A DNA stretch of 64,000 nucleotides from Solimonas terrae (GCF_011067135.1 NZ_JAAMOW010000009.1:62001-126000), one strand, 5' to 3'; shown: positions 11,268 through 21,318, counted from the stretch's first letter. The notes: generated by a model not told the origin, from the sequence alone. Translations and numbers: made by a program.

Positions 11268-14200
11268 CTACTTGCGCTCGACCGTGTAGAGCAGGTCGCC
11301 GCCCGATTCGACACCGGTCTCGGTGCGTGCCTTGAAGCCGTGGCCGAGGTCGTATTGCATGCGAAAGGTATAACCCTGCTGGAACAGGCCGATGCCGTAA
11401 CTGATGAACAGTTTCGGCGACAGGTATTTGCCGACCGTGAACATCGCCTGCTCGTTGCTTTCGCCGGGCTTGGCGCCCACCGTGATCTCGTCGATGCCGA
11501 TCTTGCTGCCGAGCTGCTGCGCCAGCCATTCGCCGCCGGCGAGACCCAGCGAAGTCGCTGCGTTGCCCACCGCCGACTTGTCGTCCGCGCTCGCGGTATC
11601 GGCCAGCGGCCGGCCCAGCACCAGCCAGGCCAGTTGCTGCTGCTGCGGCATCGGCGGCGTCGAGAACAACTGGAAGTCCGGTTTGCGCAGGGTGCCACGC
11701 ACGTACAGGCCGACCGTCACCTCCTCGGTCGGCTTTCGCGTCGCGCGCACTTCCAGCGCCGGCTCGGTAACCGGCCCGCCGCTGAAGATCAGCTTGCCGG
11801 TTTCGATCGTCAGATCCTGACCGTAGGCCTTGTAGTGGCCGTCGACCAGATTGATCTCGCCGCGCGCGCGCGTCGCCACGCCAGGCTGTTCGATCGCCTG
11901 CACGGAACCGCTCAGGCGTGACTTGAGGCCGAAACCTTCGAAATGCACGTCGTCGCCGAGCTTGAGCGTGACGTCGGCATTGATCAGCACATTGCGTTTC
12001 GGCTGCGCGCCCGGATCGTCGCCGACCATGACCTCGTCGCTGCTCGCCGAAACGCTGCCGTCGCCGAGCGACTTCGGCGTGATGCCGGCCTTGGGCACCG
12101 CGACACTGCCGTCGACAGCGAGCCGTCGGTCGGCGAGCGCGACATGCAGATCGGGCGACACCCAGACCTTGGCTTCGTTGGTGTTCATCGCCTGGAAGTT
12201 GTCGCCGCGCAGACGCAGATCGAGCTTCAGCGGATCGGCACGCGGGCTGACCGTGCCGGACAGGTGCACGCTGCCCTTGTCGGAACTGGCCTCGCCGTCG
12301 AGCTTGAGATCGCCGGCCGCGTCGGTATCGACCCGCAGACCGATGGCGCCGAGCGTGATGCCCGGCGTCACCAGCGCCAGTTCGCCGTCGGCCAGCTCGA
12401 CACGGCCTTCGAACTGCGGACTTGCGAGCGTGCCGCCAAGCTGCAACTGGCCGCTGGCATGACCCTTGGCGCTGGACACTTCCGGCGTCAGCAGATGCAG
12501 CCAGGCCAGGTCCGGAAGATCGAGCTTGAGCGTGCCACCGAGGTGGCGCTCCATGAACGCGGCGCCGGCGGCAAGCGTCGCATCGGCACTGATCACGCCG
12601 CTGGCGAGCGGCAGGTTCAATTCGATCCTGGTGCCGTCCGCGCCGTTGTCGTCGATGCTCAGCTTCGCGGGCTTCAGTGCGATCGGCGGCAGACCGCCGA
12701 CCTGCCAATGGCCGTCGCCGGTCGCGAGGTCGGCGCGCAGATCCTCCATGCCGTTCGGCCCGAACTCGGCATGACCGCTGGCCTGCAGCACGACATCGGC
12801 TCTGGCACCACCCGGCAGCAGAGGCTGCAGATAGGTCAGCGCGAAATCCGAGAGCGCGAAGTCGGCGCGCTGCTTGCCGCTCTCGTTCTTCAGGCCCAGG
12901 CAGGCGTTCGCATCGGCTGCGGTCCAGCACATCGGATCGAAGCTGAGCGTGCCGGCATCGAAGACGATCGCGGTCGGCTGCTTGAGCGTCCAGGCTGCCA
13001 GCGAGGCCGGCGTGAGCTGGCCGCTGCGCAACTCGCCTCGCCATGACGGCCGCTCGATGTCGAGCGCGCCATGCGCGGTCAGCGCGACGTCACCCTGCGC
13101 GCTGCTGACATCGAGCCGGATGTCGTGGTCGCCGGCCGGGCCGTGAATCGCCAGCGTCGCTTTCGGGATCGCCACGCCGACGTCCGCGTCGTGCAGGTCC
13201 AGGTCCAGATCCAGCTGCCCTTTCGGATCGACGTCGGCATTCAGCTGCGCGTGCTGCAATTTCATGCCGTGATAGCTCAGGCCGTCGACGCGCAGCCTGG
13301 CCGTGGCATGCGGCGCGCGCAGCGGACCGCGCGCACCGATCTGTCCATGCAGACTGCCGAGCAGTTCCGGCCAGGCATCGGCCAGGCGCGGCGCATCGAC
13401 GTCGGCCTGCGCGTCGAGCGTCGGCAGCACCTGTCCCCTGGCCTTGATGACCGCCTGACCGCTCTGCAACTCCAGGGTTTCGAAACTCAGTCGATCGCCG
13501 CGGTACTGGCCACGGGTATTCAGGCTCAGCGGATAACCGCGCAGCGTCGAGTCGTGCAGTTGTGCAGTGAACCGCACATTCGGCTGGCCGTCGGCGATCG
13601 TCGTGTTCGCGTCGAAGCTGCCGTTCAGCACACCGGGCAGTTCGCTACTGAGCTTCTGCGGATGCAGATTGCTGAACTGCCCGGCACCGTCGATCCGCAC
13701 GCCATCGTTCCAGCTGACGTCGGCCCTGGCGTGCAGTTCGCCGTCGAGGCCCCTGGCGTCGAGCTGCGCCAGATGCACGGCCGACAGCGAGCCGGTGCCG
13801 CGGGCCTGCAGCGAAACGGCAAGCTGTGGCAGCGTCACCGCGCCATGCAGATCGAACCGGTAATCGTCGAGCAGGCCGCGCCAGTGCGCCTCGCCGCCGC
13901 CGCTGTCGAGAGCGGTCGCCGCCGCATTGGCGGCATCCGGCGGCCATGCGATCTTCTGCCACTCGAGATGCAGATCGCTGGGCGTGTCGTAACCGAATAC
14001 ACCGTCGATGCTGGCGACGGCAAAGCCCTGCGTGTGCAGCGGATGCAGCTCGATCGCGTCCGGCCGCAGCGTCGCGATTCCGTCGAGGCGCGCATGACCG
14101 ACCCAGGGGGTGGTGGCCTCCAGGCGTTCGACGACGACACGATCGCCGACCCAGCTTGCAGCCAGCGCGGCATCGTGGATCGTGATCGGTTCGCTGCCGG

Positions 14201-14660
14201 CGGGCACGATGACCAGCTCGCCGATGCTGGCGTCGTGCACGGCGATGGCCAGCGGCAGCCTCGCGATCGCGCCTTCGCCGGACGCCGGCGTCTGCTGCGG
14301 TGCGCCGGGCCTGAGCGCGAGCTGCACGCGCGTGGCGTGCAGGGCTGCGACATCGAGCCTTCGCCGCAACAGCTGGGTGAAGTCGGCATCGAGCTCGGCA
14401 TCGTCGATCGCGATGTCGATGCTCGCGAGGTGCACTTCCAGGTGCTGCAGTTTGAGCGGCCCCCAGAGCGTGCCGTCGACACCTTCGGCAACCACCATGT
14501 CGTTGGTCACGGCGCTGGCGATGCGCAGACCGAGTTGCGCGCCGGCCGTGGTGAACGGCACGAATACCAGTGCGCCGATCAGCAGCGCCCCGACGATCCA
14601 GACCGTCGCGCGGCTGATCGCCAGGGCCAGCCACAGGGCATTCTTCAGGCGCGCATTCAC
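11268..14660 (-). CDS. tamB: Translocation and assembly module inner-membrane protein TamB (DUF490)
   Basis: 1130 residues, somewhat shorter than the ~1260 of E. coli. The GTG start at 14660 overlaps the tamA stop (GTGA), which decides the start. One N-terminal signal-anchor (ALLIGALVFVPFTTAG) is followed by a long repetitive beta-rich body typical of the lipid-conducting beta-taco/AsmA-like fold. The C-terminal DUF490 domain ends in DLGHGFKARTETGVESGGDL. It works with TamA in outer-membrane protein assembly and/or phospholipid transport to the outer membrane. The convergent gap to the esterase gene (11101-11267) shows nothing clear. Confidence 0.95.
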   Translation of the reverse strand: MNARLKNALWLALAISRATVWIVGALLIGALVFVPFTTAGAQLGLRIASAVTNDMVVAEGVDGTLWGPLKLQHLEVHLASIDIAIDDAELDADFTQLLRRRLDVAALHATRVQLALRPGAPQQTPASGEGAIARLPLAIAVHDASIGELVIVPAGSEPITIHDAALAASWVGDRVVVERLEATTPWVGHARLDGIATLRPDAIELHPLHTQGFAVASIDGVFGYDTPSDLHLEWQKIAWPPDAANAAATALDSGGGEAHWRGLLDDYRFDLHGAVTLPQLAVSLQARGTGSLSAVHLAQLDARGLDGELHARADVSWNDGVRIDGAGQFSNLHPQKLSSELPGVLNGSFDANTTIADGQPNVRFTAQLHDSTLRGYPLSLNTRGQYRGDRLSFETLELQSGQAVIKARGQVLPTLDAQADVDAPRLADAWPELLGSLHGQIGARGPLRAPHATARLRVDGLSYHGMKLQHAQLNADVDPKGQLDLDLDLHDADVGVAIPKATLAIHGPAGDHDIRLDVSSAQGDVALTAHGALDIERPSWRGELRSGQLTPASLAAWTLKQPTAIVFDAGTLSFDPMCWTAADANACLGLKNESGKQRADFALSDFALTYLQPLLPGGARADVVLQASGHAEFGPNGMEDLRADLATGDGHWQVGGLPPIALKPAKLSIDDNGADGTRIELNLPLASGVISADATLAAGAAFMERHLGGTLKLDLPDLAWLHLLTPEVSSAKGHASGQLQLGGTLASPQFEGRVELADGELALVTPGITLGAIGLRVDTDAAGDLKLDGEASSDKGSVHLSGTVSPRADPLKLDLRLRGDNFQAMNTNEAKVWVSPDLHVALADRRLAVDGSVAVPKAGITPKSLGDGSVSASSDEVMVGDDPGAQPKRNVLINADVTLKLGDDVHFEGFGLKSRLSGSVQAIEQPGVATRARGEINLVDGHYKAYGQDLTIETGKLIFSGGPVTEPALEVRATRKPTEEVTVGLYVRGTLRKPDFQLFSTPPMPQQQQLAWLVLGRPLADTASADDKSAVGNAATSLGLAGGEWLAQQLGSKIGIDEITVGAKPGESNEQAMFTVGKYLSPKLFISYGIGLFQQGYTFRMQYDLGHGFKARTETGVESGGDLLYTVERK

Positions 14661-16393
14661 AGGCCGACCCTCACGCCGATGTTGAGCCGGACCGGCGGCT
14701 GTCCGGCATCGAACGGGTGGCCGACATCGACGCGGATCACGCCGACCGGCGAGCGATAGCGCAGGCCGCCGCCCGCCGCGTAGTGAAATCCCGGTGCCGC
14801 GTCCGAGGACACGCCGCCGCCGTCGGCGAATGCGGCGACGCCCCAGTTGCCCCAGACGCGCGTCTCGATTTCGCTGCTGAAAGTGGTCAGGAAGTTGCCG
14901 CCGATGACCGCGCCATTGGAGTCCTCGGGGCCGATCGACTCGTAGTCGTAGCCGCGGATCGAATCGTCGCCACCGGCGAAGAAACGCTGCGACGCCGGGA
15001 GCTTGCCGAAGTTGCCGACCCAGTTGGCGCCGTACTCGTAACGCAGCAGCACCCGCGAACGGCGGCCGATCGGATAGGCGAGCTTGGCGGTTGCGTGGGC
15101 CTGCACGAAGCTGACCGTCGACAACAGATTGTGCGCGGCGCCGTGGACATCGGCGAAGATCGACCAGCCGCGCCGCGTGTAGATGGTGTCGTCCAGTTGC
15201 GAGCGGTTGATGCCGATGCCGGGCATCACCAGATCGGCGCTGGTGCTGTCCTCGCCCAGATGCGAATCCTCGTGCAGATACTTTAGATACAGGCGCCGCT
15301 GCCATTTGCCGGGCGAGCGCGTCAACCCGAAGCCGAAGCCGCGCAAGTCGCTGGAGCCCGATTTGTAATCCTGCTGGCCGATGTTGCCGGTGATCGAGAA
15401 CAGCTCACCGGCCTTGGTGCCGAGCGGGATGCGGTACTCGCCCAGCGCTTCGGTCTTGATCTGCGACACCTGGGTTTCGAGATGCAGGGTATGGCCGCTG
15501 TCGTTGAGACGACGGAAATCGGCGCCGACCGAGCCGCGCAGGCCGGTATCGGTGCCGTACCCGATGCCGAAGTCATAATGCTGGCTGTTGCGCGGCGTGG
15601 TGTTGATCAGGATCGGCACCTTGCCGTCGACCGCGGCGTCGCGCTGCGTGAGGATTTCCACGCTGTCGAAATAGCCGAGATCGCCGAGCGCGAACTGCGT
15701 GTTGAGGATCACCTGCGGATCGTAGACATCGCCCGGCGTGATCGGCACGTAACGCCGCAGGAAGGCGTCGTCGAGCTTGCGGCCGTCCTCGACCTGCACG
15801 ATCGTGAAGTCGCCGAAGCGATACTGCGGCCCGGTCTCGAAATGCAGCACCGCCTCGGCCGTGTTGTCCGACGGCTTCACGCGCAGTTCCGAGCGCACGT
15901 AATGCGCGTCGAGATAGCCCTTGGCGTAGGCAGCGGCGGTCAGGATCGCCTTGGCCTCGTCGTACTGGCTGTGCAGCAGCGGCTCGCCCTCCTGCAGCCA
16001 GCGGTGCATGCGTCGCAGTTGGTGATCGAAGTCCCTGGCGCCGTCGCCGCTGATGTCGATGTCGACCGCGGTCAGCTTCATCTGCGGTCCCGGATCGATC
16101 GTGTAGGTCGCCCGCCAGTTCGGCGCCTGACCTTCGAGCCGGGCATCGATGAACGGGTTGTAGTAGCCGAACGGCCGCAGCGATTCACGCAGCTCCGGGC
16201 CGGCCTGACGCTGCAGACGCTCGACCGTCGCCTGGTCGAGATCCTTGCGGTCGGCAGCGTCGCGAATGCTCAGATAGGCCTCGGCGTTGTGCTTCAGGGC
16301 ACCGCTGACGCCGTCCACCTCGACGTGAATGCCCGCCGCCGCCAGCAGCGGCCAGCACAGCAACACACCGGGAAGAAAACGAAGACGCGTCAC
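14657..16393 (-). CDS. tamA: Outer-membrane translocation and assembly module protein TamA (Omp85 family)
   Basis: 578 residues from a GTG at 16393 that gives a proper signal peptide (LRFLPGVLLCWPLLAAAGIHVEV). Longer in-frame versions would put about 35 charged and polar residues before it. Three POTRA-like repeats fill the first half (ending around QFALGDLGYFDSVEIL). A 16-strand Omp85 barrel follows, with the signature VRGYD-type loop here as DDSIRGYDYESIGP and a terminal VDVGHPFD...RLNIGVRVGL strand. It pairs with TamB, whose gene overlaps by 4 bp. No strong ribosome binding site is visible. Confidence 0.95.
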   Translation of the reverse strand: MTRLRFLPGVLLCWPLLAAAGIHVEVDGVSGALKHNAEAYLSIRDAADRKDLDQATVERLQRQAGPELRESLRPFGYYNPFIDARLEGQAPNWRATYTIDPGPQMKLTAVDIDISGDGARDFDHQLRRMHRWLQEGEPLLHSQYDEAKAILTAAAYAKGYLDAHYVRSELRVKPSDNTAEAVLHFETGPQYRFGDFTIVQVEDGRKLDDAFLRRYVPITPGDVYDPQVILNTQFALGDLGYFDSVEILTQRDAAVDGKVPILINTTPRNSQHYDFGIGYGTDTGLRGSVGADFRRLNDSGHTLHLETQVSQIKTEALGEYRIPLGTKAGELFSITGNIGQQDYKSGSSDLRGFGFGLTRSPGKWQRRLYLKYLHEDSHLGEDSTSADLVMPGIGINRSQLDDTIYTRRGWSIFADVHGAAHNLLSTVSFVQAHATAKLAYPIGRRSRVLLRYEYGANWVGNFGKLPASQRFFAGGDDSIRGYDYESIGPEDSNGAVIGGNFLTTFSSEIETRVWGNWGVAAFADGGGVSSDAAPGFHYAAGGGLRYRSPVGVIRVDVGHPFDAGQPPVRLNIGVRVGL

Positions 16394-16439
16394 AGAGGGT
16401 CCGGAGCAGCCCTTTACGGGCGGGGGCAGAGGCGCAGTA

Positions 16440-16448
16440 TTATCCACA
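16440..16448 (+). promoter_or_regulatory. DnaA-box 9-mer TTATCCACA between tamA and the GST-like gene
   Basis: A perfect match to the strong DnaA box, in the divergent gap 16394-16521. It is isolated and could be chance. It is listed because two more such 9-mers lie before priA. Confidence 0.3.
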
Positions 16449-16521
16449 TGCCCGGTCGACAGTTCTGCCTGCGAGCAGCTGCTGACCGCATCGGGCAATG
16501 CCACGGAAAGGAAGTCCCCCG

Positions 16522-17313
16522 ATGAATCCGATGACGCTTTATATCGGCAGCAAAAGGCTGTCGTCGTGGTCGCTGCGGCCCTGGCTGCTGATGCGACATC
16601 ACGAGTTGTCGTTCGCCGAATCGGTGATCAGCCTGGACGCACCGGATACCCACGCACGCATCCTCACGCACTCACCCAGCGGTCGCGTGCCGGCGCTGGT
16701 CGACGGCGATATCCGCGTCTGGGAATCGCTGGCAATCTGCGAATACGTGGCCGAGACCTGTGCCCTGCCGCGTGCCTGGCCGCTGCTGCCGGCCGCCCGT
16801 GCGATGGCACGGTCGATCTCGCAGGAAATGCACGCCGGCTTCGCCGATCTGCGCCGCGAATTGCCGTTCAACGCCTGCCGTGAACCGGAGCGCACCTCCA
16901 TCTCGGTTGCCGCGGAAGTCGACATCAAGCGCATCCGCCAGCTGTGGCGCGAAGCGCGCCGCAACTACGGCACCGACGGCGAATGGCTGTTCGGAAAATT
17001 CGGCATTGCCGACGCGATGTATGCGCCGGTCGCCCTGCGTTTCTTCATCTACGACATCCCGCTCGACGGCATCGAGCGCGACTACATGCACAGCGTGATC
17101 ATGCATCCGGCCGTTCAGCAGTGGATGGAAGCGGCGACGCTTGAACACCCGGGCGGTGAATCGACGCTGGACCGCACTCAGGAAGTGCCGGCTGCCGCAA
17201 CGGCGGCCGCGTCCGGACCGGCACAGGCCTCGGCGATTTCCGCTGCGGCCGCCGCAATCAAGGCCGGCGCCGCGCTCCCGAAAGTCCGCTCGTTCCAGTT
17301 GCCCAGCGACTGA
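16522..17313 (+). CDS. Glutathione S-transferase-like protein with Ala-rich tail
   Basis: 263 residues. Start chosen at MNPMTLYIGSKRLSS because GGAAAGGAAG lies 7 nt upstream. Thioredoxin-fold N-terminal domain with the serine-type active-site region KRLSSWSLRPW, the cis-Pro motif SGRVPALVDGD and the WESLAICEYVAE helix. The all-alpha C-terminal domain ends near residue 205. The last ~50 residues are Ala/Pro-rich and lie outside the GST fold. The function could be glutathione transferase or a thiol reductase of the GST_N_3 group; the substrate is not deducible. Confidence 0.88.
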   Translation: MNPMTLYIGSKRLSSWSLRPWLLMRHHELSFAESVISLDAPDTHARILTHSPSGRVPALVDGDIRVWESLAICEYVAETCALPRAWPLLPAARAMARSISQEMHAGFADLRRELPFNACREPERTSISVAAEVDIKRIRQLWREARRNYGTDGEWLFGKFGIADAMYAPVALRFFIYDIPLDGIERDYMHSVIMHPAVQQWMEAATLEHPGGESTLDRTQEVPAAATAAASGPAQASAISAAAAAIKAGAALPKVRSFQLPSD

Positions 17314-17328
17314 ATCGCCGTCGCCGCG

Positions 17329-17602
17329 CTAGGGCCTGTTAACGCCATGGACGATCGCTGCGTTGCTGCCAGAAATCACGCCAGGCAAGGCAGGAGCCGC
17401 AGGGCTTGGTGGCGCCAAGCGCAAGGCTCGTAACGCCGCATGGCGCGATTGCTGGCGCAACCCGAATGGGGCGGAGGCCGTTTTGGCGCAGGGCGGCGTT
17501 GCCAGCCGCTTGCCTGGCGCGACCAGGCGGCGCGGCTGGCGCCTTGCCCTGCGCCAAAACGACCTCCGCCGCAGCGATTGCCATCGCGTTAACAGGCCCT
17601 AG
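17329..17602. mobile_element. MITE-like palindromic element with 17-bp perfect terminal inverted repeats
   Basis: The ends CTAGGGCCTGTTAACGC (17329-17345) and its exact reverse complement (17586-17602) bound a 274-bp non-coding block. With a few mismatches the end similarity runs on through ATGG and ATCGCTGCG, about 34 bp in total. Inside is a second large inverted repeat: GGCGGAGGCCGTTTTGGCGC (from about 17470) pairs with GCGCCAAAACGACCTCCGCC near 17552-17571. CTAG at both outer ends fits a CTAG/TA target duplication as seen with some IS5-group transposases. No transposase is encoded, so it would move in trans. Its right end supplies the stop codon of the neighbouring TraB/GumN gene. Confidence 0.7.
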
Positions 17603-18624
17603 TCGTGCGGCACGGCGGCCGGTGGCACCACGCTCAGGCTGCTGTCGAGTTTGAGATCGAGCGGCACGCCGGCAGGTGCATCGACACGGCGCACATCGAA
17701 GCCGCGCAGGCGCAGCGCCGGTACGAGGCCGTCCGGGCCGACCAGATGGGCGGCGCCGACGATGATCATCTGCGAACCCGGCAGCTTCAGCCGTGCCGCC
17801 AGCACCGGCAGCCACGCGCGATTGCGCGCGGCCAGCAGGCGTTCGTACAGGGCCGGATATTGCTGCTTCATGTCGATATCGAGTTGCTCGACGTAGCCGA
17901 TATCACCCGCTCTCCAGGCATTCAGCAATGCCGTCGGCTGCTGCCGCGGATCGCCATCCTCGTCCAGCACCGAAGCCAGGAAGCGGCGGCCCATGTCGGC
18001 GTCCATTTCGGTGAACAGGCGCAGGTGCTCGCTCGGCGCCTCGAACCAGGCGACCGTCTTGTTGTCGTTCGCGGCCCGCGCGTAGAAATACTGATCGAGA
18101 CCGGTTGCGGCGTCGAAGCCCTGTTGCTGGAACGAGAAGATTTCCAGCGTCATCGCACAGAACCAGGCCGCGTACGGATCGCAGACCGTGTCCGCAAGCC
18201 CGTAACGGCGCGCGCGCGCCTGAACGCGCTCGTACAGGGCCGGCGGGATTTCGTCGCGCAGCCCCTTGCCGCGCGCGGCCGCCAGCACGTCGCGCTGCAT
18301 GGCCGGCGCATCGAGCGCGCCGAGGTCGCTTTCGAACACCAGGGTGTCGGCACCAGCGTAGGCCTTGTCGAGCGCCGGTGGCAGCGGTTGCACGGACTTC
18401 GGCAGCAGATGCACCGAGCCGAGCAGGTAGTGCGTGACATTGCCGACGGAGATCTGCCACAGGAACGGCGCCGGCGAGGCGACGACCGTGTCTGCGGTCG
18501 GGGGCGCCACCGCGCCTGCCGGCGCGGCATTCGGCGTTGGCGCCGGCGCCTGGCTTGCCGCTGTCTGCGCCGACACGACGCCGGAGCTCGCGAACAGCAA
18601 CAGCAGCGCGGCGATGAACTTCAT
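17599..18624 (-). CDS. TraB/GumN family protein
   Basis: 341 residues with a signal peptide ([14 protein letters not shown]) and an Ala/Pro linker, then the TraB/GumN fold: [32 protein letters not shown], and near the C-terminus [16 protein letters not shown]. These conserved His/Glu-type motifs define a Tiki-like, presumably metal-dependent, hydrolase family. In most bacteria its substrate is unknown. Predicted periplasmic or membrane-associated. The ATG overlaps the ttcA stop (ATGA), so the two genes are coupled. The stop TAG at 17599-17601 lies inside the terminal repeat of the adjacent element, so the last residues may have been altered by that insertion. Confidence 0.85.
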   Translation of the reverse strand: MKFIAALLLLFASSGVVSAQTAASQAPAPTPNAAPAGAVAPPTADTVVASPAPFLWQISVGNVTHYLLGSVHLLPKSVQPLPPALDKAYAGADTLVFESDLGALDAPAMQRDVLAAARGKGLRDEIPPALYERVQARARRYGLADTVCDPYAAWFCAMTLEIFSFQQQGFDAATGLDQYFYARAANDNKTVAWFEAPSEHLRLFTEMDADMGRRFLASVLDEDGDPRQQPTALLNAWRAGDIGYVEQLDIDMKQQYPALYERLLAARNRAWLPVLAARLKLPGSQMIIVGAAHLVGPDGLVPALRLRGFDVRRVDAPAGVPLDLKLDSSLSVVPPAAVPHD

Positions 18625-19496
18625 GATGCCGCGGTGCCCGATTCAGGCATCAGCCAGTCGATTGCAGTGCCGACGTCGCCGCCGAGACCGGCAAAGTCGA
18701 ACAGCCTGGGATCGGCCAGCTGCGACGGCGCGACATTGGTCAGCGCGGCGAACACCTGTTCGATGCGTGCCGGATGCTCCTTTTCCCAGGTTTCCATCAT
18801 GCGCCGCACCTGCTTGCGCTGCAGCTGTTCCTGCGAGCCGCAGAGATTGCAGGGGATGATCGGGAATTCCTTGAGCCGTGCGTACTCGGCGATGTCGCGC
18901 TCGCGGCAGTACGCCAGCGGCCGGATGACGACGTTGCGACCATCGTCGGACTGCAGCTTCGGCGGCATCGCCGACAGCTTGCCGCCGTGGAACAGGTTGA
19001 GGAAGAACGTGGCGACGATGTCGTCCTTGTGATGCCCGAGCGCGATCTTGGTGAAGCCGTTCTCGGCCGCATACGTGTACAACGCGCCGCGGCGCAGCCG
19101 CGAGCACAGCGAGCACATGGTCTTGCCTTCCGGAATCACGCGCTTGACGACCGAATAGGTGTCCTGCTCGATGATGTGGAACGGCACGCCGACCGCCCGC
19201 AGATAGTCCGGCAGCACGTGCTCCGGAAAATCCGGCTGCTTCTGGTCGAGATTGACGGCCACCAGCTCGAACTTCACCGGCGCCTTGGCCTGCAGCTGCA
19301 CGAGCATGTCGAGCATCGTGTAGCTGTCCTTGCCGCCCGACAGCGCGACCATGACCTTGTCGCCGTCACGGATCATGTTGTAGTCCATGATCGCCTGGCC
19401 GACCTGGCGACGCAGGCGCTTGGCGAGCTTGTTCTGCTCGCGGCGTCCTTCCGGCAACACGAACTGGACGGGAACTTCGGCGACGACAGCGGACAT
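18621..19496 (-). CDS. ttcA: tRNA 2-thiocytidine(32) biosynthesis protein TtcA
   Basis: 291 residues. It thiolates C32 of certain tRNAs using ATP and an iron-sulfur cluster. The PP-loop SGGKDS is at 53-58. The cluster-binding pairs C128-X2-C131 (MCSLCSR) and C216-X2-C219 ([13 protein letters not shown]) are intact, as is GHHKDD. Upstream (19497-19647) is a divergent gap shared with the pseudokinase gene. The downstream TraB/GumN gene overlaps by 4 bp. Length and motifs are those of the canonical enzyme. Confidence 0.97.
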   Translation of the reverse strand: MSAVVAEVPVQFVLPEGRREQNKLAKRLRRQVGQAIMDYNMIRDGDKVMVALSGGKDSYTMLDMLVQLQAKAPVKFELVAVNLDQKQPDFPEHVLPDYLRAVGVPFHIIEQDTYSVVKRVIPEGKTMCSLCSRLRRGALYTYAAENGFTKIALGHHKDDIVATFFLNLFHGGKLSAMPPKLQSDDGRNVVIRPLAYCRERDIAEYARLKEFPIIPCNLCGSQEQLQRKQVRRMMETWEKEHPARIEQVFAALTNVAPSQLADPRLFDFAGLGGDVGTAIDWLMPESGTAAS

Positions 19497-19647
19497 CGTG
19501 CAACTCGGTGATCAGGCTGGGCGGCATTGTCGCACGTCGCACTGAGGAATCGACCGGATAGGGCCGGACCCGGCTTTTGCCGACAATCGGCACATCGGCC
19601 GGGGGGCGTCTGCGGACGACCGGCCATCGTCATTGGGGAACCATTGC

Positions 19648-21318
19648 ATGGACGCAACACTGTGCGCGCCGCTGGCGCCGGGCACACGTGTCGGCGGCTG
19701 GCAGATCGCCGGCCTCGTGGAACGCACGCCTTACCTCTGCCGCTACCGCGCCGAAGACGGTCGGCGGCGCGTGATCCTGCAGGAATTGCTGCCGCAGGCC
19801 TTCGTGCTGCGCGATGGCGACGGCATCCAGCCGCACGATCCGGAAGACCGCACGACCCTGCGCTGGTGGCTGCGCGCCTACCTGGATCGCGCGCACGCCT
19901 TTGCGGCACTGCCGCTGCCGGGCATGGCGCAGGTCTTCGACGCCTTCGAAGCCAACGGCACCGCGTACGCGGTGCTCGAGCCTTTGCAGGGCGAAGCCCT
20001 CAGCGAGCGCCTGCGGATGCGCGGACTCATGGCCTGGGACGAATATCTGGTGGCGCTGCGCCCGGTCGTCGATGCGTTGACCCGTCTCCACGCGCAGAAT
20101 CTGGTGCTGCGCGATCTGAGCCCGGCACAGCTGGTCCTGCGCAGCAACGGCACACTGGCGATCAGTGCGTTCGGCCCCCTGCGCGCGGCGGTGCGATTCC
20201 GGCGCCAGACGCTGATTTCGACGCTGCCGCGCGCGTACGCCGCGCCCGAGGAACTCGGCGCCGGCGCGGCGATCGGTCCCTGGACCGATCTCTACAACCT
20301 CGCCGCCAGCAGCGCCCAGGTGCTGGCCGGACGTACGCCGGTCGACGGCGATCCGGCGTCCCTCGCCGACCTGTTCACGCTACCCGATCCGATGCCGGCC
20401 GCCACCCGCGCCGTGTTGCAGGCGATGCTGAACCCGGTCGCCGAGCAACGCCCGGCCGCCGGTGCATTGCTGCGCAGTCTGCCGGGCAGCGACGTGGCCG
20501 CGCCGTTCGCCGGCGAAGCCGGATCGGGTGCCGCGGCAACGACGGCGCCGCTCGCACGGCGCATCGGTCTGGTCGCCGTCGGCGGAATCGCAGTGCTCGG
20601 CCTCGCCCTGTGGCTGTGGCTGCGCACGCCGGCGCCGGAAGCAGAACCCGCGGCCAGCACCGCGAACGCGCTCACGACGGCGCCGGTCGCGACAACACCC
20701 GCTACGGAGCCTGCGGCGCCGGTCGCGCCGGACCGTGGCGCGTCGCTCACGGCCGTGGCGGAGACGGCGCCGGCAAGCACCCCGAGTCCGGCGGGCACCG
20801 GCACCGCCGCGAAAGCCACGGCCGCGATACCGGCACCGCGCATCGCGACGGCCAGTCCACCGCCGGCCGCCGCCGTCACCAGCACCGGCGTACGCGCGTC
20901 GGACGCCGCTGCCTCGCCACCGATCACGCACCCGGCCGCAATGCCGGAAACCGCATCCGTCAAACCGGACAGCGAGCGTTTCGCCGTACCGAACGCACCG
21001 CTCGCGGTCACCATCACGACCCCGACGCTGAACGTGGCCCCGGCGAGCAAACCCGCCGTCGACGCGCAGGCCGAACGCCAGCGACTGGCCGCCGCGCACG
21101 CCGCGGAGCTGGCAGCGGAACGCAAGCAGTGCAAGACGCCGATCTCCGCACTGCTCGGCGACCGCCCGATCACCTACGCCGATCTGTCGACGATGAAGGG
21201 AGTCGAGCATGACAGTGGCGGCCAGCTGCGGCTGCCACACGTTGCCACCGACGACGGTCGCCACGTGTCGCTGCGCGTCGATCCGCACGGCTGTGTGGTC
21301 GACGTGCACGTCGACTGA
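19648..21318 (+). CDS. Membrane-anchored serine/threonine pseudokinase
   Basis: 556 residues. Start at the ATG with TTGGGGA about 8 nt upstream. Residues ~14-275 follow the bacterial Hanks-kinase pattern, but catalytic residues are missing. There is no glycine-rich loop, the ATP lysine position reads VILQE (Gln45), HRD is LRD (154-156) followed by LSPAQ instead of LKPEN, and DFG is AFG (174-176). The AAPEE (APE) motif remains. One membrane helix (about 306-326) is followed by a ~130-residue Ala/Thr/Pro linker. A short coiled stretch and a C-terminal ~65-residue domain (from CKTPISALLGDRPITY) of unknown fold come last. A scaffold or sensor role is inferred. No phosphatase or FHA partner is adjacent. 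Confidence 0.75.
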   Translation: MDATLCAPLAPGTRVGGWQIAGLVERTPYLCRYRAEDGRRRVILQELLPQAFVLRDGDGIQPHDPEDRTTLRWWLRAYLDRAHAFAALPLPGMAQVFDAFEANGTAYAVLEPLQGEALSERLRMRGLMAWDEYLVALRPVVDALTRLHAQNLVLRDLSPAQLVLRSNGTLAISAFGPLRAAVRFRRQTLISTLPRAYAAPEELGAGAAIGPWTDLYNLAASSAQVLAGRTPVDGDPASLADLFTLPDPMPAATRAVLQAMLNPVAEQRPAAGALLRSLPGSDVAAPFAGEAGSGAAATTAPLARRIGLVAVGGIAVLGLALWLWLRTPAPEAEPAASTANALTTAPVATTPATEPAAPVAPDRGASLTAVAETAPASTPSPAGTGTAAKATAAIPAPRIATASPPPAAAVTSTGVRASDAAASPPITHPAAMPETASVKPDSERFAVPNAPLAVTITTPTLNVAPASKPAVDAQAERQRLAAAHAAELAAERKQCKTPISALLGDRPITYADLSTMKGVEHDSGGQLRLPHVATDDGRHVSLRVDPHGCVVDVHVD

